Shown: positions 12,201-25,984, counted from the first letter of the stretch. The stretch is 64,000 nucleotides of DNA from Macquaria australasica (GCA_005408345.1 SEMN01000041.1:1605501-1669500); one strand, 5' to 3'. Program-made: numbers and translations. Notes: generated by a model not told the origin, from the letters alone.

Positions 12201-14010
12201 CTCTCTTATCTGTCACAGGCTGTGATCCAAAACCCTTTCAGTAATGGAGGAAGCCCAGCAGGAGAGGCAGTGGGAGGGGAGACGCGCTTCGCTTACTTCC
12301 CCGCAACTGCGGTGAGCGACGGGACTGTGTCTGTGCAGGCCGCCACGGACCCCACACAGGCAGGGGGTGAGTCAGTTCTCACACTTAATATGGGTTGAAG
12401 CTCACTACAGTGCCACGGGGCTGATTTAGCCATTATTTTCAGTGACAAGCAGGAGTGTATTGAGGAGCACCGTAATGAGAGAACAACAGCCCTTTTTTTC
12501 AGTAGTTGTAAATGAACCATGATCCCCACAGCTTGGCTGATGTGAAAGACCATACAGAGCTTAAATTATAAATTATGTATTCCTTTTTGCTGAACATTGT
12601 GATTGAAATATGATTTGTGATACAGGTGGACATAGAATTTCCTCCAACAGTGCCTCAGCATTTTTGAAAAATGTGTATTGAAGGGTATTTAGATTATGTA
12701 CATACTAAACTTTTGAATAATAATAAGACTCTCTGTCCTACAAATTCTGCAACGTATTTTGTTCAATATAAGATTCCTTGCTCAGTAGTATGTGAGAAAC
12801 ATTTTGCCATGCTTCCTCTAACAGTTTGTAAATGACACAAGTCAGATATTATCTGAGGCTGAAATGAAATTAGTTATGCTGATCATATTTACTGTTTGCT
12901 TTATGTCACATGTCCACCCACTCCACTTCTCTTCCTCTTTACTGCCATATGACAACGTCTGTCTGTACTAACTGTCCTTGCGGTTTTATGGTGGTGATCC
13001 AGAGGAGGCTGGTGGACTCTATATGCCTGTCAATGAGGGTGGTCGGGGCTTGGTCAACCTGGAGAGCTGGATTTAGCCCTCTGGCTCTGCTATACACAAC
13101 CAGCATCTGCTTGTTCTGGCATACTGTCGCCAGAGCACTGGTTGGCAGTTTAAGGAGTGGATTGTCAGTGTTTTCTGATGGTTTTAGAGGGAGAGTGTAG
13201 TGCCTGGATAGTGGTTAGGGGAGTAATTCATCACCCAGTGTTTCTGCTGGTGTCTGTGCTTTCTGCCGCACTGTTGGCCCAGAATAGGGCTCTGCACGGA
13301 CATGAAACCAAGACCTAAACGAGACCTGCATCTTAAGACCCAGTTCTAATTCAGTCTGAGCTGATGTTATATTTTAGCTATTCCTGTTCTCGATTAATCG
13401 TTTAGCTTACAAAATGTTAAACTGTGAAAAAGGTGCCATTCACAATTTCTCACAGCCCATGTGATGTCTTTAATTTACTTGTTTTGTCTGACCAATGGTC
13501 CAGAAGCCAAAGATATTCAATTTACTGTCATATATGACAAAAAACAGCAGCAAATCCTTTCATTCGAGAAGCTGGACCTAGACACTATTTGGCATTTTTG
13601 CTTGAAAAATAACATACACACGGTAAAGCAGAGCTGGCCACAAAACAAATGTAGCTTATAATAGCTAATAAACAGTTTTTCTCACATGTTTATGGCAGTA
13701 ATGCTACACAAATTCCATCCAACTAGCAGCACATGGCAATACAGCATTTCATAGTAATATACCATCTGCCCTGTCTGTTAGTTGTTAAGCTCGTATTTTT
13801 TTAAGGTTTAGCCAGATGAACCTGGCTCATAAACCCAGAACATCTTTCCCAGCTGAACATTACAGTTCAGTCAGAAAAGAACAATGCACAGGCACAATCA
13901 CGGGCCACACAAGGTCATTGTGTTCCTTTAATGAGGGAGCCGTTCCTGAATCTTTGGGTTTTTTGATAAGTTCCCCTTTAGCAAGCTTTTTGGATGCATT
14001 TCACCCATTA

Positions 14011-14068
<58 letters not shown>

Positions 14069-17000
14069 GCATTGTGTGTTGTACTCGCATCACGACACAC
14101 ACCCACAGAAGTCAGATGCCCTTAATGCCATTGAGCAGTGTCATTTGACGCACCTCAATTATAACTTCTTGTATGATACCCTCTAGATGCTGCAGCAGAA
14201 TAACCACAAAAACAGCTGTGTTTTGGGCACTTGTTGTGTTTTTTTTTTGTTTTTGTTTTTTTTGGGGGGGGGGGGGTTGATAGTGGCTCTCTGCTGATGC
14301 CACAGAAGGGGAAGAAGACCATGAGGGTTTTTTTTGCTGTGGGTAGCAGCTGAAGCCAGGGCCTTGAAAGAGGAAGTGGGCTGCTGTCTCTCTTCAGTGG
14401 GCCTGGGGCAGTTTAAGCAGGCATGACACACTAGCTGATGCACTGTAGGGTGTAGGTGGAGAGTGCTTTACAAGCTGGCATCCCCTATCAGGTGAGGGAT
14501 AATGGAGGATAGTGCACAGGGCTCTGGCAATGAACCACATTCTGGTGAGACAGGATCCAGGGGTGGGAAGTGCTTGACCTGTTGCCTGTTGCCTGTTGTC
14601 CATGTGCAAGCATAATTGTTTTTTGGTTTTCACTTTATGTTCAACAGTATTTTCCACCAAAAAATACCCTCCTTTTTTTTTTTTTTTTTTAAGGAGCAAT
14701 TCAGTTAAAATTTGATTTCATATCGCCACAAATCCAAAAGTTGAATGTTTCCTGCTGCAAGACGACACTGTAATCTCATTTTTCACAAAATGAGGTAATA
14801 GAAATTGAAGAGCAAAATGGAGAGAAAGAGCTGCTGAATGGGCACAAGAGTCCCTTATCAGAAGTAGTTTATTTTTTTTGAAAAGAGATAACTATAGGCT
14901 GTTTGGACTTTCAGTTTCATTTTTCAAAATATATTTTCACCTAGATTTGGGGATGATTTTTGGTATTTAAAATAAACATAAATTCCTTGATTCTTTTTTT
15001 TCAGAAACTAATGAGCCCCATTTATGTGTTATGGCTATGTCGAGGAGTATGTCCTGTTTTTTTGTCGTGTTACTGCGGATGGTTTTGTGTGAAGGGACCT
15101 TAGTTTTTGTGCTGATGTATTTAAAATGGGCCATCTGGTTGACCCACAGGAACAAGATGAGCTGTTTGTATCTTACCTTGTAGCACTGCTGAAAGGGACA
15201 GTTTCTGCATGCCTTACAGAGGAGTATGTGCATTTTCTCTCAAAAATCAATATTTTAAGTTTTGTTGCAAATGTCTTGGGAGCTGGGAGAAGTGAGTCTT
15301 GTCTACATGTTGATCAAGTCTTTCATGCCATGCTGCCCTTCTGTCTTTTTCCTCATTGCTAATTGATGACTCCTGCCTTCCACAGGCCAGTTTTATGTGA
15401 TGATGACCCCCCCTGATGTCATTCAAACTGGCACGCCACGAACCATCGCCCCGCGTACACAGCCGTACCCTGCGTGAGTATCAGCTCTGTCAATTGCAGT
15501 TTGGAAGAAGGAGACAACATTGATACGGCAGTCTGAGATGCAGCTATTTCTGAAAACAAACAAATAAACTGCTGGTCAGTTCTTGTAAAACACTATTGTT
15601 ATCCTCCATGTAAATGCCAATTGAAATAGGCCATTTGGCAATTTTAGCAGACAAGTTGTGAAAAGCTCAGTTGTAGTTTGAAGGTGAATTTTGGCAGTTT
15701 AGATATGGGGTATACTGCTCTTTAATGTTTAGTGTTCAGAGCTATTCACAGCTATTAATCAATTTTGTCAGGACATTTTTGTCAAGGCTTTTAAACCATT
15801 TATTGCAACAATAACACACATTGGAGTTCGGCAGTGTGGGTCTGCACCTGTGACGCACCAGAACAGGCTCAGTTTATGCAACATGAAGGGCAACTGTAGT
15901 GTTTAATTTTTACTACACACTGTAAACACACTTTCTGCCCAGGGAGTGTTCCTCATCTCTTTCCTGAGTTTGCTGTGAAGGTTTTATATCAAAAATCTTT
16001 ATTTTAGCACATCCCTGGCTGGCCTGTTTTCTCCTTCTCCTCCAAACTCTTCTTATGCTGTTTATCTCTAAAATTCACAACATGCATCATTATAATCACG
16101 CATCAAAAGGGATCCATCCTCAGACTCTCTCCAACTGTTAGCCACATGCTGGTGATTGCTGTTATTAAGATAATCAGCAGGCCCACCTGAGCAAAGACAA
16201 ACGGAGTTGTCATTTTAATTGCATGATACCAGCCTGGTTCTGGCCTACTACGGATACTTATTCAGAAAAGGAATTCCAACCAGCTTTGTTTCAGATTCAA
16301 AGTTCACTTGAGTGCCAACAACACATCGGCTCACGAGCCATAGTGCTGAGGGCTGCAACTGTCTCTAACGTCATGTAACTATGTTTTTACCTTGTTTGGT
16401 AAGAGCCAAAGCACAGCCATTTGCTTGTTGGGTCACCCAAAGTGAACACATGACCCATTATCAAATTGAGTTAGCGCTGACCTAAGTGAATATTCCTCCT
16501 TTTTCCACCAGGCTTATACTTAACCTTTAACTCGTGAATCAGACTGCATTATAGTTATTTAGCTAGAGCAACTAAATGGAGTGACTGCCAGTTGTTTTAC
16601 ACAATGACACAACATAGTAACACTGGTTGTTTTAGGTAGCACATAAGCTCCCGTTTTCCTCCTCATTATGATAGTTACTAAAAAGACACCACATCATTGC
16701 ATGTCTCTGCCTTTCATTTATCATTTGTCAGTTCGGGTATGTACAGTTTATGGAATCAACAACAAGGATGTTGACTGCTTCTGTGATTTTCAAGAACTTT
16801 ACATTTTCTCAAAGATTTAAACTCCTTTGTTGTGGTCAGCATTATGGAGAGTTCGAGATCCGCCCTAAATTTGGCAGCAGCTCTGCCATTTTTGATGTTG
16901 TGCTTGATATTCACAGCGTACAACCGACTGCTTTCCAGTCAAGAGTAAAGAACCTGCTTTGTTGCCGTGTATGTCTGCATGTGTTGAAATACAAAATGAA

Positions 17001-20000
17001 TTGCCTTTTCATCTCTCAGAATGCCTATCTGCAATATGTTTGTTTCTATTTATTTCCTCTGACATGAATAATTTATGATTTTTGACACAAGCCTCTGAGT
17101 TATATTTAAGTGTGAACTAATGAACAGTGACATGATCGTTGACATGTGAGTAAAATGAATGAAAACTTCCCACCCTATCTGCCGTTCGCAGAGATGAAAA
17201 CGAGCTGCTGCAGCATGAAGGTTTAAACTGGTGAGGACAGTTTCCACATTTCTCCCACACACTTCTTTTACAGCAAAAATGAACTAATCAGATGAGATCA
17301 CAAGAAGAGAGAAGAAGCACACAAACCTCTGCCCTCCTCTCCTCTCCTCTCCACCCCTCCCCTCCCCTACCCTCTCCTCCCATAAGTCCCTGGTGATTCT
17401 CCTTGCTCTTGATGTGTGAGACACAGATGTAGCGTTTCTTCAGCGCTGACCCTGATCCATTGTTGTTAGCCGTGCTTGTGGCAAACGTATTTCTCCATTA
17501 GGACTTAGAAATTAGGTCATTGTTCTCCATCTGGAAACAAATGGCTTGCTCCACACTTACATTTTATTTTCAAAGTGTCCCCTGTCGTAGTTGTTTGAGG
17601 GTTGTTCTCATTTAGCCTAGTTTTGAACAAGTTAGTTTTAAAACTATTTGGACAGTATTTGATCTCGTACAACTAATGAAAACCATGCGTTGTCAATCTC
17701 ACCATATTTGTTCTACATAATTGTGTGTACAGAAGCATTTAATGGCCACTAAGGCTCATCTTTGTTCATATCATCCATGGCGAGAATATCAAGGCCAAGC
17801 TGCAGTCACTTGTATCTAAGTACACTTAACTGACTCATTGTCCAGGCCCTGGCTTGGTGTAATAATGTAGCCTAATGATAGGGGAGGGCAGAAGGAGTGA
17901 CAATTGCATTTCTCTTTTGAGGATCAATATAAGGCTATACAAACTTAGTCCTCTTCTACATCCATGCTTAAAATGATACGGATAAAGCACTTCAACTGTG
18001 CGGTTGTGTACTGCTAACAAAAACTCTCAGGAGCACTTTGGTGTGCCTCTACGCGTTGTGAAAGGGAGGGGAAAAAAAGACATTCCTCTAGGCCTGTACA
18101 TTTAGTTATTCATACAGTCATCCACATTATTATTTTTTTAACACTCTGCCTAAGAGTACTGTTGGGCTGAATCCATTATAGAGCTGAAATCCCATTAAGA
18201 TGCGCTGAGATACAAGAGAGACTGCAGTTTGGCTTGGCTGACTATCTCAAACGGAGATATCAGCAGTTGAGTTGTGTTGATGGGTCACAAATTCACCGCT
18301 GTAGAATAAAGATGTGTCGTAGAGGGACAGACAAAGAACAAGACATTACAGGACATTATTAACCTAATGCAACGAGTAAGCAGGAATGCCTCCAATAAAC
18401 AATTGTTACATTAAGATTTTCTTTAGCAAAGAATGATTTTTCTGCACTGTTTATGTGTGTCTGTTTTGCATGGTTGTTAATTAATTTGAAATTGGATGAG
18501 TGAAGTATTAACTAGTCTAGTCTATTAGTGAGACAGAAACATGGTTGAGATATTCAGTAGGCCACCTATATAATTATATGCGAGTGTGTTATTGGCCTGT
18601 TCATGCCGTGGTGGGTGGTTGGATAAGTCTTCCTGTCACGTCTCAGGGACTTAATTAACAGAATACCTAAGGGAAGACACAGAGACAAGAGACAGTTGTG
18701 TCATTAGCCGTACGCCCAGACTCCAATAGACAGCATCTGGTTTTCTACAGTGTTGTAATTTTACAGCATAATAAAGCAGAGAGCTCCCTTCGGGCCACAC
18801 CTGGGAAGAGGGCAGCCGACAAGAATAAGAAGGTTGGACGGGTCTCAGTATTCCAGTCAAAGCAGCCCAGCTTAGGGCCATTGAGGGCGTCAGAACTGCA
18901 TATGTGGCCTCATATGGCTGTGCACCTTTCAGTATTTCTATGAAAGGCACTACACAACGTCAGAGGCTCCATTTTTAAAGAGCACACTGGTAGTGGGAAG
19001 AAGGCTTGAATTTAAAGATAACAGTGAAGAATAGTTTTTAATAGGCACAGGATTAGGTGAATTTGGTGGTTTGAATTTGTGCCTGATTGTAGGGTAGTCA
19101 GAGATGGGAGATATTGTATTGTATGAAAAGTGTTTTATTTCCTGTCTGTCTGCAGGAAAATGGATGGACCGCGAACACCAAGAGATGAAAGGAGACGAGC
19201 GCAACATAATGAAGGTGGGTAATTAGCTTTGATTGTGGCTTTTGATTTCATCAGACAGTGCAACACAATGCAGTCAGTGTGGTGCCTAAATTGAGCATTT
19301 TTTTGCTGAAAGACAATCACCAGGCCCTGTCAAAATATTCTATTAAGAATACATAACAACATATGTTTATGGACTGGCCACTAGAGGCTGCTGTTGAGCT
19401 GTCAAAGTCGGTCAGTGTTTGGTACCTATAGTGCAACCACTGACATGACAAGATCTAGGAAATGAAAACCTGGTTCTTTAAAACAACATTACCTCTCTTG
19501 CGATCTAAAAAGATAAACAAACAAATCAGGAGATGCTGCTTGTGTTTATATATATATTTTATATTTTTTGAACCTGTTTCTGTTTTACAACATTCCATCA
19601 GTTGAGAGGCGGCGAAGAGACAAGATCAACAACTGGATTGTCACGCTTTCCAAGATCATCCCAGACTGCAATATGGACAGCACCAAGACAGGAGCAGTAA
19701 GCAGTCTTATTTGACTCTGCACTGCTGCTAACCTTTTTACTGACGTTCCTGTTTTAAATGGTCACCATTCAACTCTGTGACTGCGTCTCTGTCCTTGTAG
19801 AGCAAAGGAGGCATCCTGTCTAAAGCGTGTGACTACATCCGTGAGCTGAGGCAAAGCAACCAGCGCCTACAGGAGAGTCTGAAGGAAGTGGAGAGGATAC
19901 AAGTGGACAATGAATTGTGCAGGCAGCAGGTATAACTATCACTGTATGCTCTAGCTTGCAAATATTGGCATCAAGTGAAGTTTCCAGGACTTCAATAATG

Positions 20001-20924
20001 GGTAAAGAAGGTCTATGAATGATAATGTCAAAATCTTCCTTTGAGGTGGTTGAGTGTTGCAGATAAATAAAGTCACATATAATAAGGTAGCCATAGTGGG
20101 CTGCATATGTGTCTGTGAAGATTGCCACTGCATTGAATAGATTAGTTTGCTTTGGAATGCATTGCAACACCCTTTCACTTAAGTCTCAGAAGCATGAAAT
20201 CCGCCTAGACCCATATGCATCTTCATTTCTCCAAAACAAACCCCCTGAGACTTCAACCTGTGTAGCTGATCACCACAGCCTGACAAAGAGGATCAAATAG
20301 TTTGCAGTCATATAATGAGAAGTGTTACCTGATATCAGCGCTTTAAGAGACTGTGGGAATAAAATACACAGGGGTTGTGTGAGAACTAACTGCATGCTAA
20401 TGCACTCAAAAGTATTGTGAAATCTTGCAGCTCCGAGGCTGCCACATCTCCCCATTGAATCCCAGGCCTGCAAGGCACTCAGCAATATATTCTTATTCTG
20501 ATGCTCAAAGCTCAATATCCTTTCCTCAGTTCCTCAGTGGGGAGGCAGGGAATTCGGGATTCACCCAAGGGAAATGTAGTAGAGATGACATACCTCAAGA
20601 TTTGATAATCCAGTTGGTTGTGGACAGGGGTGTCTTTTGAAAAGGGCTGCACATACTACTCCTTAATCCCAGGGATTGAATAGCCCTGTGTGTACATTAC
20701 ACACAACCAGCACTCTAAGTCTTCAAACGAAAAAGTTTGGTCTGTAAACTTGGAGCTATATTTAGCTGTCACGGGGATGAAGATGTTGATAATGAGATTT
20801 CTTTTTTCTTTTTTTTTGGTTCTTTGTTCTTAAGATTGAAGAGCTGAAGAATGAGAACGCTTTGCTCCGAGCGCAACTCCAGCAACACGGCATCGAGATG
20901 GTTGGAGAGACACCACCGCAGTGA
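9274..20924 (+). CDS. usf2: Upstream stimulatory factor 2, bHLH-leucine zipper, ten coding exons, complete
   Basis: Nuclear transcription factor binding CACGTG-type E-boxes as a dimer. Coding exons: 9274-9308, 9799-9839, 10075-10181, 11339-11458, 12219-12366, 15386-15473, 19156-19214, 19602-19696, 19801-19929, 20835-20924. The sum is 912 nt, 303 aa plus TGA; all junctions are GT-AG and keep frame. The start MDMLEQSL matches the human MDML start. VQQAAAFGDHNIQYQFRTE, VTYRVVQVTD, AVIQNPFSNGGSP and GQFYVMMTP match USF2 rather than USF1. The basic region is residues 189-209 with His197, Glu201 and Arg205 for E-box contact; the HLH follows to about 252 and the zipper runs through 285. Human USF2 is longer (346 aa); part of its proline/alanine-rich middle is absent here. 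Exon 4 (40 codons, phase 0) could be skipped in frame, as in mammalian USF2b. Oddity: Cys271 sits at a zipper d position. Introns 5 and 6 are long; intron 4 holds a repeat. Confidence 0.97.
9858..9888. repeat. Perfect 15-bp inverted repeat with 1-nt centre in usf2 intron 2
   Basis: The arm TACCAGATGCTGTCA (9858-9872) is followed by a single T and then its exact reverse complement (9874-9888). It begins 19 bases after the last base of the 41-nt second coding exon. In RNA it could fold into a hairpin with a few central bases unpaired. Origin and role are unknown. Confidence 0.9.
11565..11830 (+). repeat. Percomorph interspersed repeat, copy 1 (usf2 intron 4)
   Basis: The stretch with AAGCTGGCGATATTTCAG, ACAAGTATTGTCTCTGTAG, TCCAATGTTGTCCAAACAC and CATTGTACTGGATGACATAT matches, motif by motif and in order, the start of the longer repeat at 62356-63235 on the same strand. 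Both resemble a repeat common in perch-like fishes. It is non-coding, truncated here, and boundaries are approximate. Confidence 0.7.
14015..14066. repeat. (CT)26 microsatellite in usf2 intron 5
   Basis: An uninterrupted run of 26 CT units. It lies well away from both flanking exons, so no splicing role is implied. Confidence 0.97.
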
Positions 20925-22965
20925 AGCAGAGACAAAAAGAACAGGGAGGGGCACCACCACTCAGACATACAACCGACACGGTGGAAAAGAAGGCGAGATG
21001 TTTGGGGGGGAAAGAAAAGGACATGTGAAGAATCACTTTCTTTTTAGTGAATGCATCCTCACCTGGGTTCCCAGGTCGCGATTCCTTCACCGGCCAATTG
21101 TTGCTGTACTTGACTGTTCCAATCCTATTGAGATAACCACCCGTTACAACTCAGTAGAAATGTGCTCCAAGAAAAGATGCCCACTCACCACCATCAGAGT
21201 GCTTTATGAGCACTAGCTATGAAAGAGAACCTCTGCTGAACTCCTCAGTTGAATTGTATTTATGTAGCCTCACTCATGGACTATGATGTTTGTCATTTAA
21301 TTTTGTTTCCTGTCAGTGCATTTTACACCCCAAAATTATTAATTTTGACATAGTTCATGCTTTCATTCTGTTTGTGTTTTTGAGTTCTGTATTAATATGT
21401 TGTTTTTAGCTGCTTTAATTTATTAGTCTGCTTGCTGACAGAAGCCTTGATGGAGACCAGTTACATCGAAGCTCATGCACCCCGGAGAAGCAGATTGAAT
21501 TTCAAGTGAGAAAACATCAAAGTATGCAAAACATTATGAATCAGACAGAAATAATGTGACACACATAGTTTACCTAGACCCAAAGGCAAACAAGGAGCTC
21601 TGCTGGCCTCTGCTTCTGGGCTGATTTATGTAAATATGACTTCTCATGTTTTAATACAGATGTTACAGAATGTTAGAGCAGATTATCTCTGGGAGTAAAC
21701 AATCAATAACTCATTAACTTCATGCTGGCCTTTTGTCATAATAAGTATCACGACGTGTGTGCAGTCCTGGAGCTTGATTTGGAAAAAAAAAAAAAAGTGG
21801 TATACTTGAATTGTGGGGCATTTGCTTAACCAGAAAAAATAACTCAAAAGTCAACAAAATCACTTGTAAAGAAGCAACTGTTCAAATGCTGTATAATTAC
21901 AAATTGAAATGTACAAGTGTAGAACATGTAGACGACTGACAAACCCAGCGCGCTGGATTGTAGATTGGAGAGACATGCGGTGCAAATTCCAAACTTTTGC
22001 CAAACTATACATAGGTAGTGTGGGTTTTATTTTCATCTTTTGTTCGTGTGTGATTTACCAGTGTCTCAGTACGTGTAAGAATAATCTCCACATGTTTCAT
22101 TTCAAGCTGTTTGCTCTATTTTGGTATTGCAACACTTCAAATGGAGCTCAACGCACAAGGGGGAGGCACCCTGGAGAGCGGTACTCACAGACTCTGCTCA
22201 CTATGGAAAAGGAGTATACATAAATTCTGTGTAGCACTTCGAAGTTGAGCGCAACTCGTTCCCCATGAAAAGACGGAATAGTTGGAAAGTGGGGAACTTG
22301 GAAATTATCTCACATATTTCTCCACCCACTCAGACGAACAATAAGTAAACTGTAATTGGTTCTACAAACAGTATTAACATTGTTGGTGATTTTGTGAATG
22401 AATATACATGATGTATTTTTGTTCCGCTTTGGGTGATGTGAGTGAAAGTGGAATAGAGATATCAAGCTTCGGAGCCACTTATTAGAGCATGATTACTTCT
22501 CCCTGTGTCAACAGCTCAGGATCCAGCAAAGCAAAACCAACAGTCAGACCCCTGGCAAAATCAGGCAGACTATCACATTTTAATATCTCAGACTCTGCAA
22601 GTTAACAGCTTGTGCTTTGGAAGTGCTGTTCTGCTACTACTGCTAGATTGAAACCTGATATGGATAGTGTCTGATCTATCAAACGAGGCTCCTAGCCAAA
22701 GTTGAATGATCGATGTTTTGCAGTAGAATTTTTTTTTTTACACCTCAGTGAGAGGAGAGCAGAGAATGTGAAGACATGAATAATGCTTTGGAAGATGGAT
22801 GTTCACAAATGAAAGGTCACTCGTGGCTAATTCTTTTTTTTTTTTTTCTCTAGTTTTTTTTGAAATGGCAAAAGAAAGGAGAAAAAAAGACCTCTCTGTA
22901 GCAGCCTCACTGTTCTCAGGTTAGATTGTAAGACATCTTTTCTAAGTAAAATGGTGGAAAATAAA
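20925..22965 (+). other. Probable usf2 3' UTR, ending at an AATAAA signal
   Basis: No coding frame follows the usf2 stop. The first convincing plus-strand AATAAA that I see with a T/G-rich tract after it is at 22960-22965, followed by TTTGGTTGTGG further on. That would give a 3' UTR of about 2 kb. The sequence contains no repeat family I recognise, which fits exonic rather than free intergenic DNA. An earlier non-canonical poly(A) site is possible. Confidence 0.45.
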
Positions 22966-25321
22966 ACTTTCACTAGCTGATAATCTTTATGGACTTTGGT
23001 TGTGGCTCATTGTCCTTCTTCAGGTCTTGGACATAAAAATCAACAAAAATCAATACTTCTGTCAAGTTGGTTTTCAGTCCCTCATGTGTTTGTCCATCTT
23101 TTAGCAGGATATCTTAAAAGCTATAATAGATTAGAGTGAAATTTGGGTCATTGGCTTCACATAACTTGGTTTGGTTCACAACTCCTGAACTGTGGCACAT
23201 AAAAGCAAAATTCATAATTTGCTGGTTTCTCTGTGTTAGACAATTTCTGTAGTCCTCACCCATTTTCTCCTAAATGTATTGTCTGCCATTTTGATTTTTT
23301 GTTTTTTCAACTCTGCTGCACATTTCATTCAGTCTTTACCAAATTTAGTAATTAAAGCCCCTGAAAACTTGGTTTGAAATCTTAGGCAAATCTTCTCTAT
23401 AACATACAGAGTTATTGTTTATTAAGATTTAACAACCAAAAACTCGGCTAATGTGCTTCATCAGGACTGTGCGAGTGAGGTTTGATCAGATTTGATTAAC
23501 AGTGCAGGCAAAAAGTGTCGTGTTCATGTAGGACTCCCTCACTCATTGTTAGAAACTGATTGAGAAAATAGGTTTTCAGGGCCTTTAAGATGAGCCTAAA
23601 AACACACAAAATTTCCTTTTGGTGTGGCCTATCTGAGATTAGCTGCCATACTTGTACTTGACCAAATTTAAATTTATATATCTCCTCTGAGGGATCACAA
23701 TTACCCATTGTACAAAGCTCTAATATTCCTCGATATGGTAGGTTGTTATTCTCTAAATAATGTGCATTTTAATGCAGTTCCAGATGTTGACGCAGACTTA
23801 ACATTGTTAGACATCCTCTGATATTAAAATAACACATTTAGAGGATTACCCGTCCTTGGAGAAAGTATGCATCCTCTGTTCATACAATCGATTGATCAAC
23901 ACACTGGTTAAATTGAAACCAGTCAGTAGTTAGAACACACGGAGGGCACCTTGGGTGAGAAAGATCAATGGTGGATAAAAGGCACATCTAAGCCCTCAGT
24001 GAGAATGAGTTTGACACAGCAGGTCAAGGCTTTCTGCTGTTCTTAAAGGGAGCAGCCATGATTTGGATAATCTTTTTAAGTGCTGACTGGGATGCTGTAG
24101 TCTACATGTCCAAACAGTAAGACTATTTATAACTTAAAAACTCACTATCGGTATTCATTAGGCCGACACAATGTGTTAAATTTGCCTCGGTTTTGTCTTT
24201 TCCACCCCCCTGCAGTGTCTCCAGGCTTGTCAACTGCCATTCAAAACACACACAGCTAGCCAGGCAGGCGTCTGTGTGTCCCTGTCTGTGTTTGAAGTGG
24301 CTGATCTCTGATCCCACATACCTCTCTGATTGGGACATACAGTACGCACTCTCTCTCTGTCTGCCTGTCTCTTTCACCCCAAACCTGTAAAAGCTCTCTG
24401 AAGAAAACCATACACAGTTGAAATGAAATCAGTTTGGAAAGAAAATCTAACTGGCACACAGACGTGTGGGTTTCTTCTCTAACAAATGTAATATGAAGCG
24501 TGTACCAGGGAATGTCACTTTCACCCCTCAGTGCAGATAATTCACTTACAATTAATTGATATATTAATTGGAAGAGGAAAGTGTCTCCGCATTGAGCAAT
24601 AAATTGTTATTGCTGAAATTAAACTTAATGGATTTGAAACGGTGGTTTATGTCTGGCCAGTACTGAGCAAATGTCTGTTTCCACAGTTGCCTGGAGGGTG
24701 GGTCAAAGCCTAAAATCCTTCATGTGAATTGGAAAAGTCCTTTTTTTAAATTTGTGTTTAGGCACGTCTACCAAAGCACACGGTTGACTAATTTTCATTG
24801 AACCCATGCTGGCCAACACATTCTGCTGTAAAGCCACAGCTTCATGTCCTGCAGGCTTGTCTTACCTTTGTGCTTTTTGAGCTACAGGAGGACACTGTCA
24901 GGAGCATGTATTGTCCACTGCCTCAGCCTGTTTCACATTCCCTCTCTCTCTCTGAGGTTGTTATTTGTCAAAATGGCAGACAGACAGAGTCTTATTCCAT
25001 CTGACATACAATGCTCCTCATACCTTGTATACCACACTGACTCTCATCTTTCTTGGGCCTACATTAATAACTACACAGCTCCTGTCTTGCTCATAATAGT
25101 AGTATCAGCACAAAGGTATGTATTCTGCTGCTGTCAAGAGATGGGGGATAGGAATGAGCTCAGATGTCTTTTTTTTTTGTTGCTTTTTTTGCTTTTCTTC
25201 AGCAGCCGTGGTCTTGGATTCTACATTATTATCATCAAACTGACAGCCAAATTCTGTTTGCATATGTTGAATGTTATGTTTGATTTCACCTTAAAGCTCG
25301 GGAACACACAGTTTGGATTGC
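22966..25321. other. Intergenic between usf2 and hamp, first part; nothing recognised
   Basis: AT-rich with short CT and GT patches. I see no gene, RNA gene or repeat I can name. The open frames of up to about 170 codons near 24.8-25.4 kb are low-complexity, without splice or homology support. Confidence 0.5.
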
Positions 25322-25980
25322 ACCCACAAATAAAAAGTGCAGAGTCTAGTTTCTGAAACTAATATTTAATATAAAATCACAGAGGATAAACACTAAAAAT
25401 ATCACTGTTTCTGATGATTATTGTGTATTATTGAAGACTTTCTGACCACAAATAGGAACGTCAGATGACTCAGGTCAGAATCGGATGTTAGATGCTACAG
25501 TTATGTTCTCTGAAATTGTTAATTATTTATATCATCATCATTTAACTACTTTAATTCTGTCAGTGAAGCCTGTTCAGTACATTATATGGTTGATGCCCTG
25601 TACAACAACCAGATTAACACTAAACATATACCACTACAATATAACAACTTTTCTAGCAACAAAAACCTCATGTGAAGCAGCTGAAATCAAATGGGGAAAC
25701 ACTGGACTGAAGGATCCATGGTACAGTACAGTATCATGGGCACTGATAAAACTGACCCACAAATAAGAAGACACAGTAGGACTAATAGTAGTGCCTGAAA
25801 CATTTTCAATGTAATATTGCACAGAATACACATTGAAAATGTCACTGTCTCTGATAATTAGTGTATAGTTTTTTAAGATTTTCTAACCACAACCAGCAGG
25901 CACAGTTCAGATTTGGATTCTAAATTCATTTAATCCTCTCAGTGAGGCCTGGTCACTATATGAAATGCTTGATAAGGTGA
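25322..25980. repeat. Diverged tandem duplication, period about 430 bp
   Basis: Unit 1 (about 25322-25590) and unit 2 (about 25754-25980) share, in the same order, ACCCACAAATAA, TATCACTGTTTCTGAT / TGTCACTGTCTCTGAT, a TTCTGACCACAA / TTCTAACCACAA motif, and TAATTCTGTCAGTGAAGCCTG / TAATCCTCTCAGTGAGGCCTG. The copies are clearly diverged. No coding frame is shared between them. It could be an old local duplication or two copies of an interspersed repeat. Confidence 0.6.
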
Positions 25981-25984
25981 GGAA

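Noticed and set aside
20851..21216. A 121-codon plus-strand frame over the usf2 last exon
   Set aside because: It is a different frame from usf2 exon 10 and runs into the 3' UTR; no homology.
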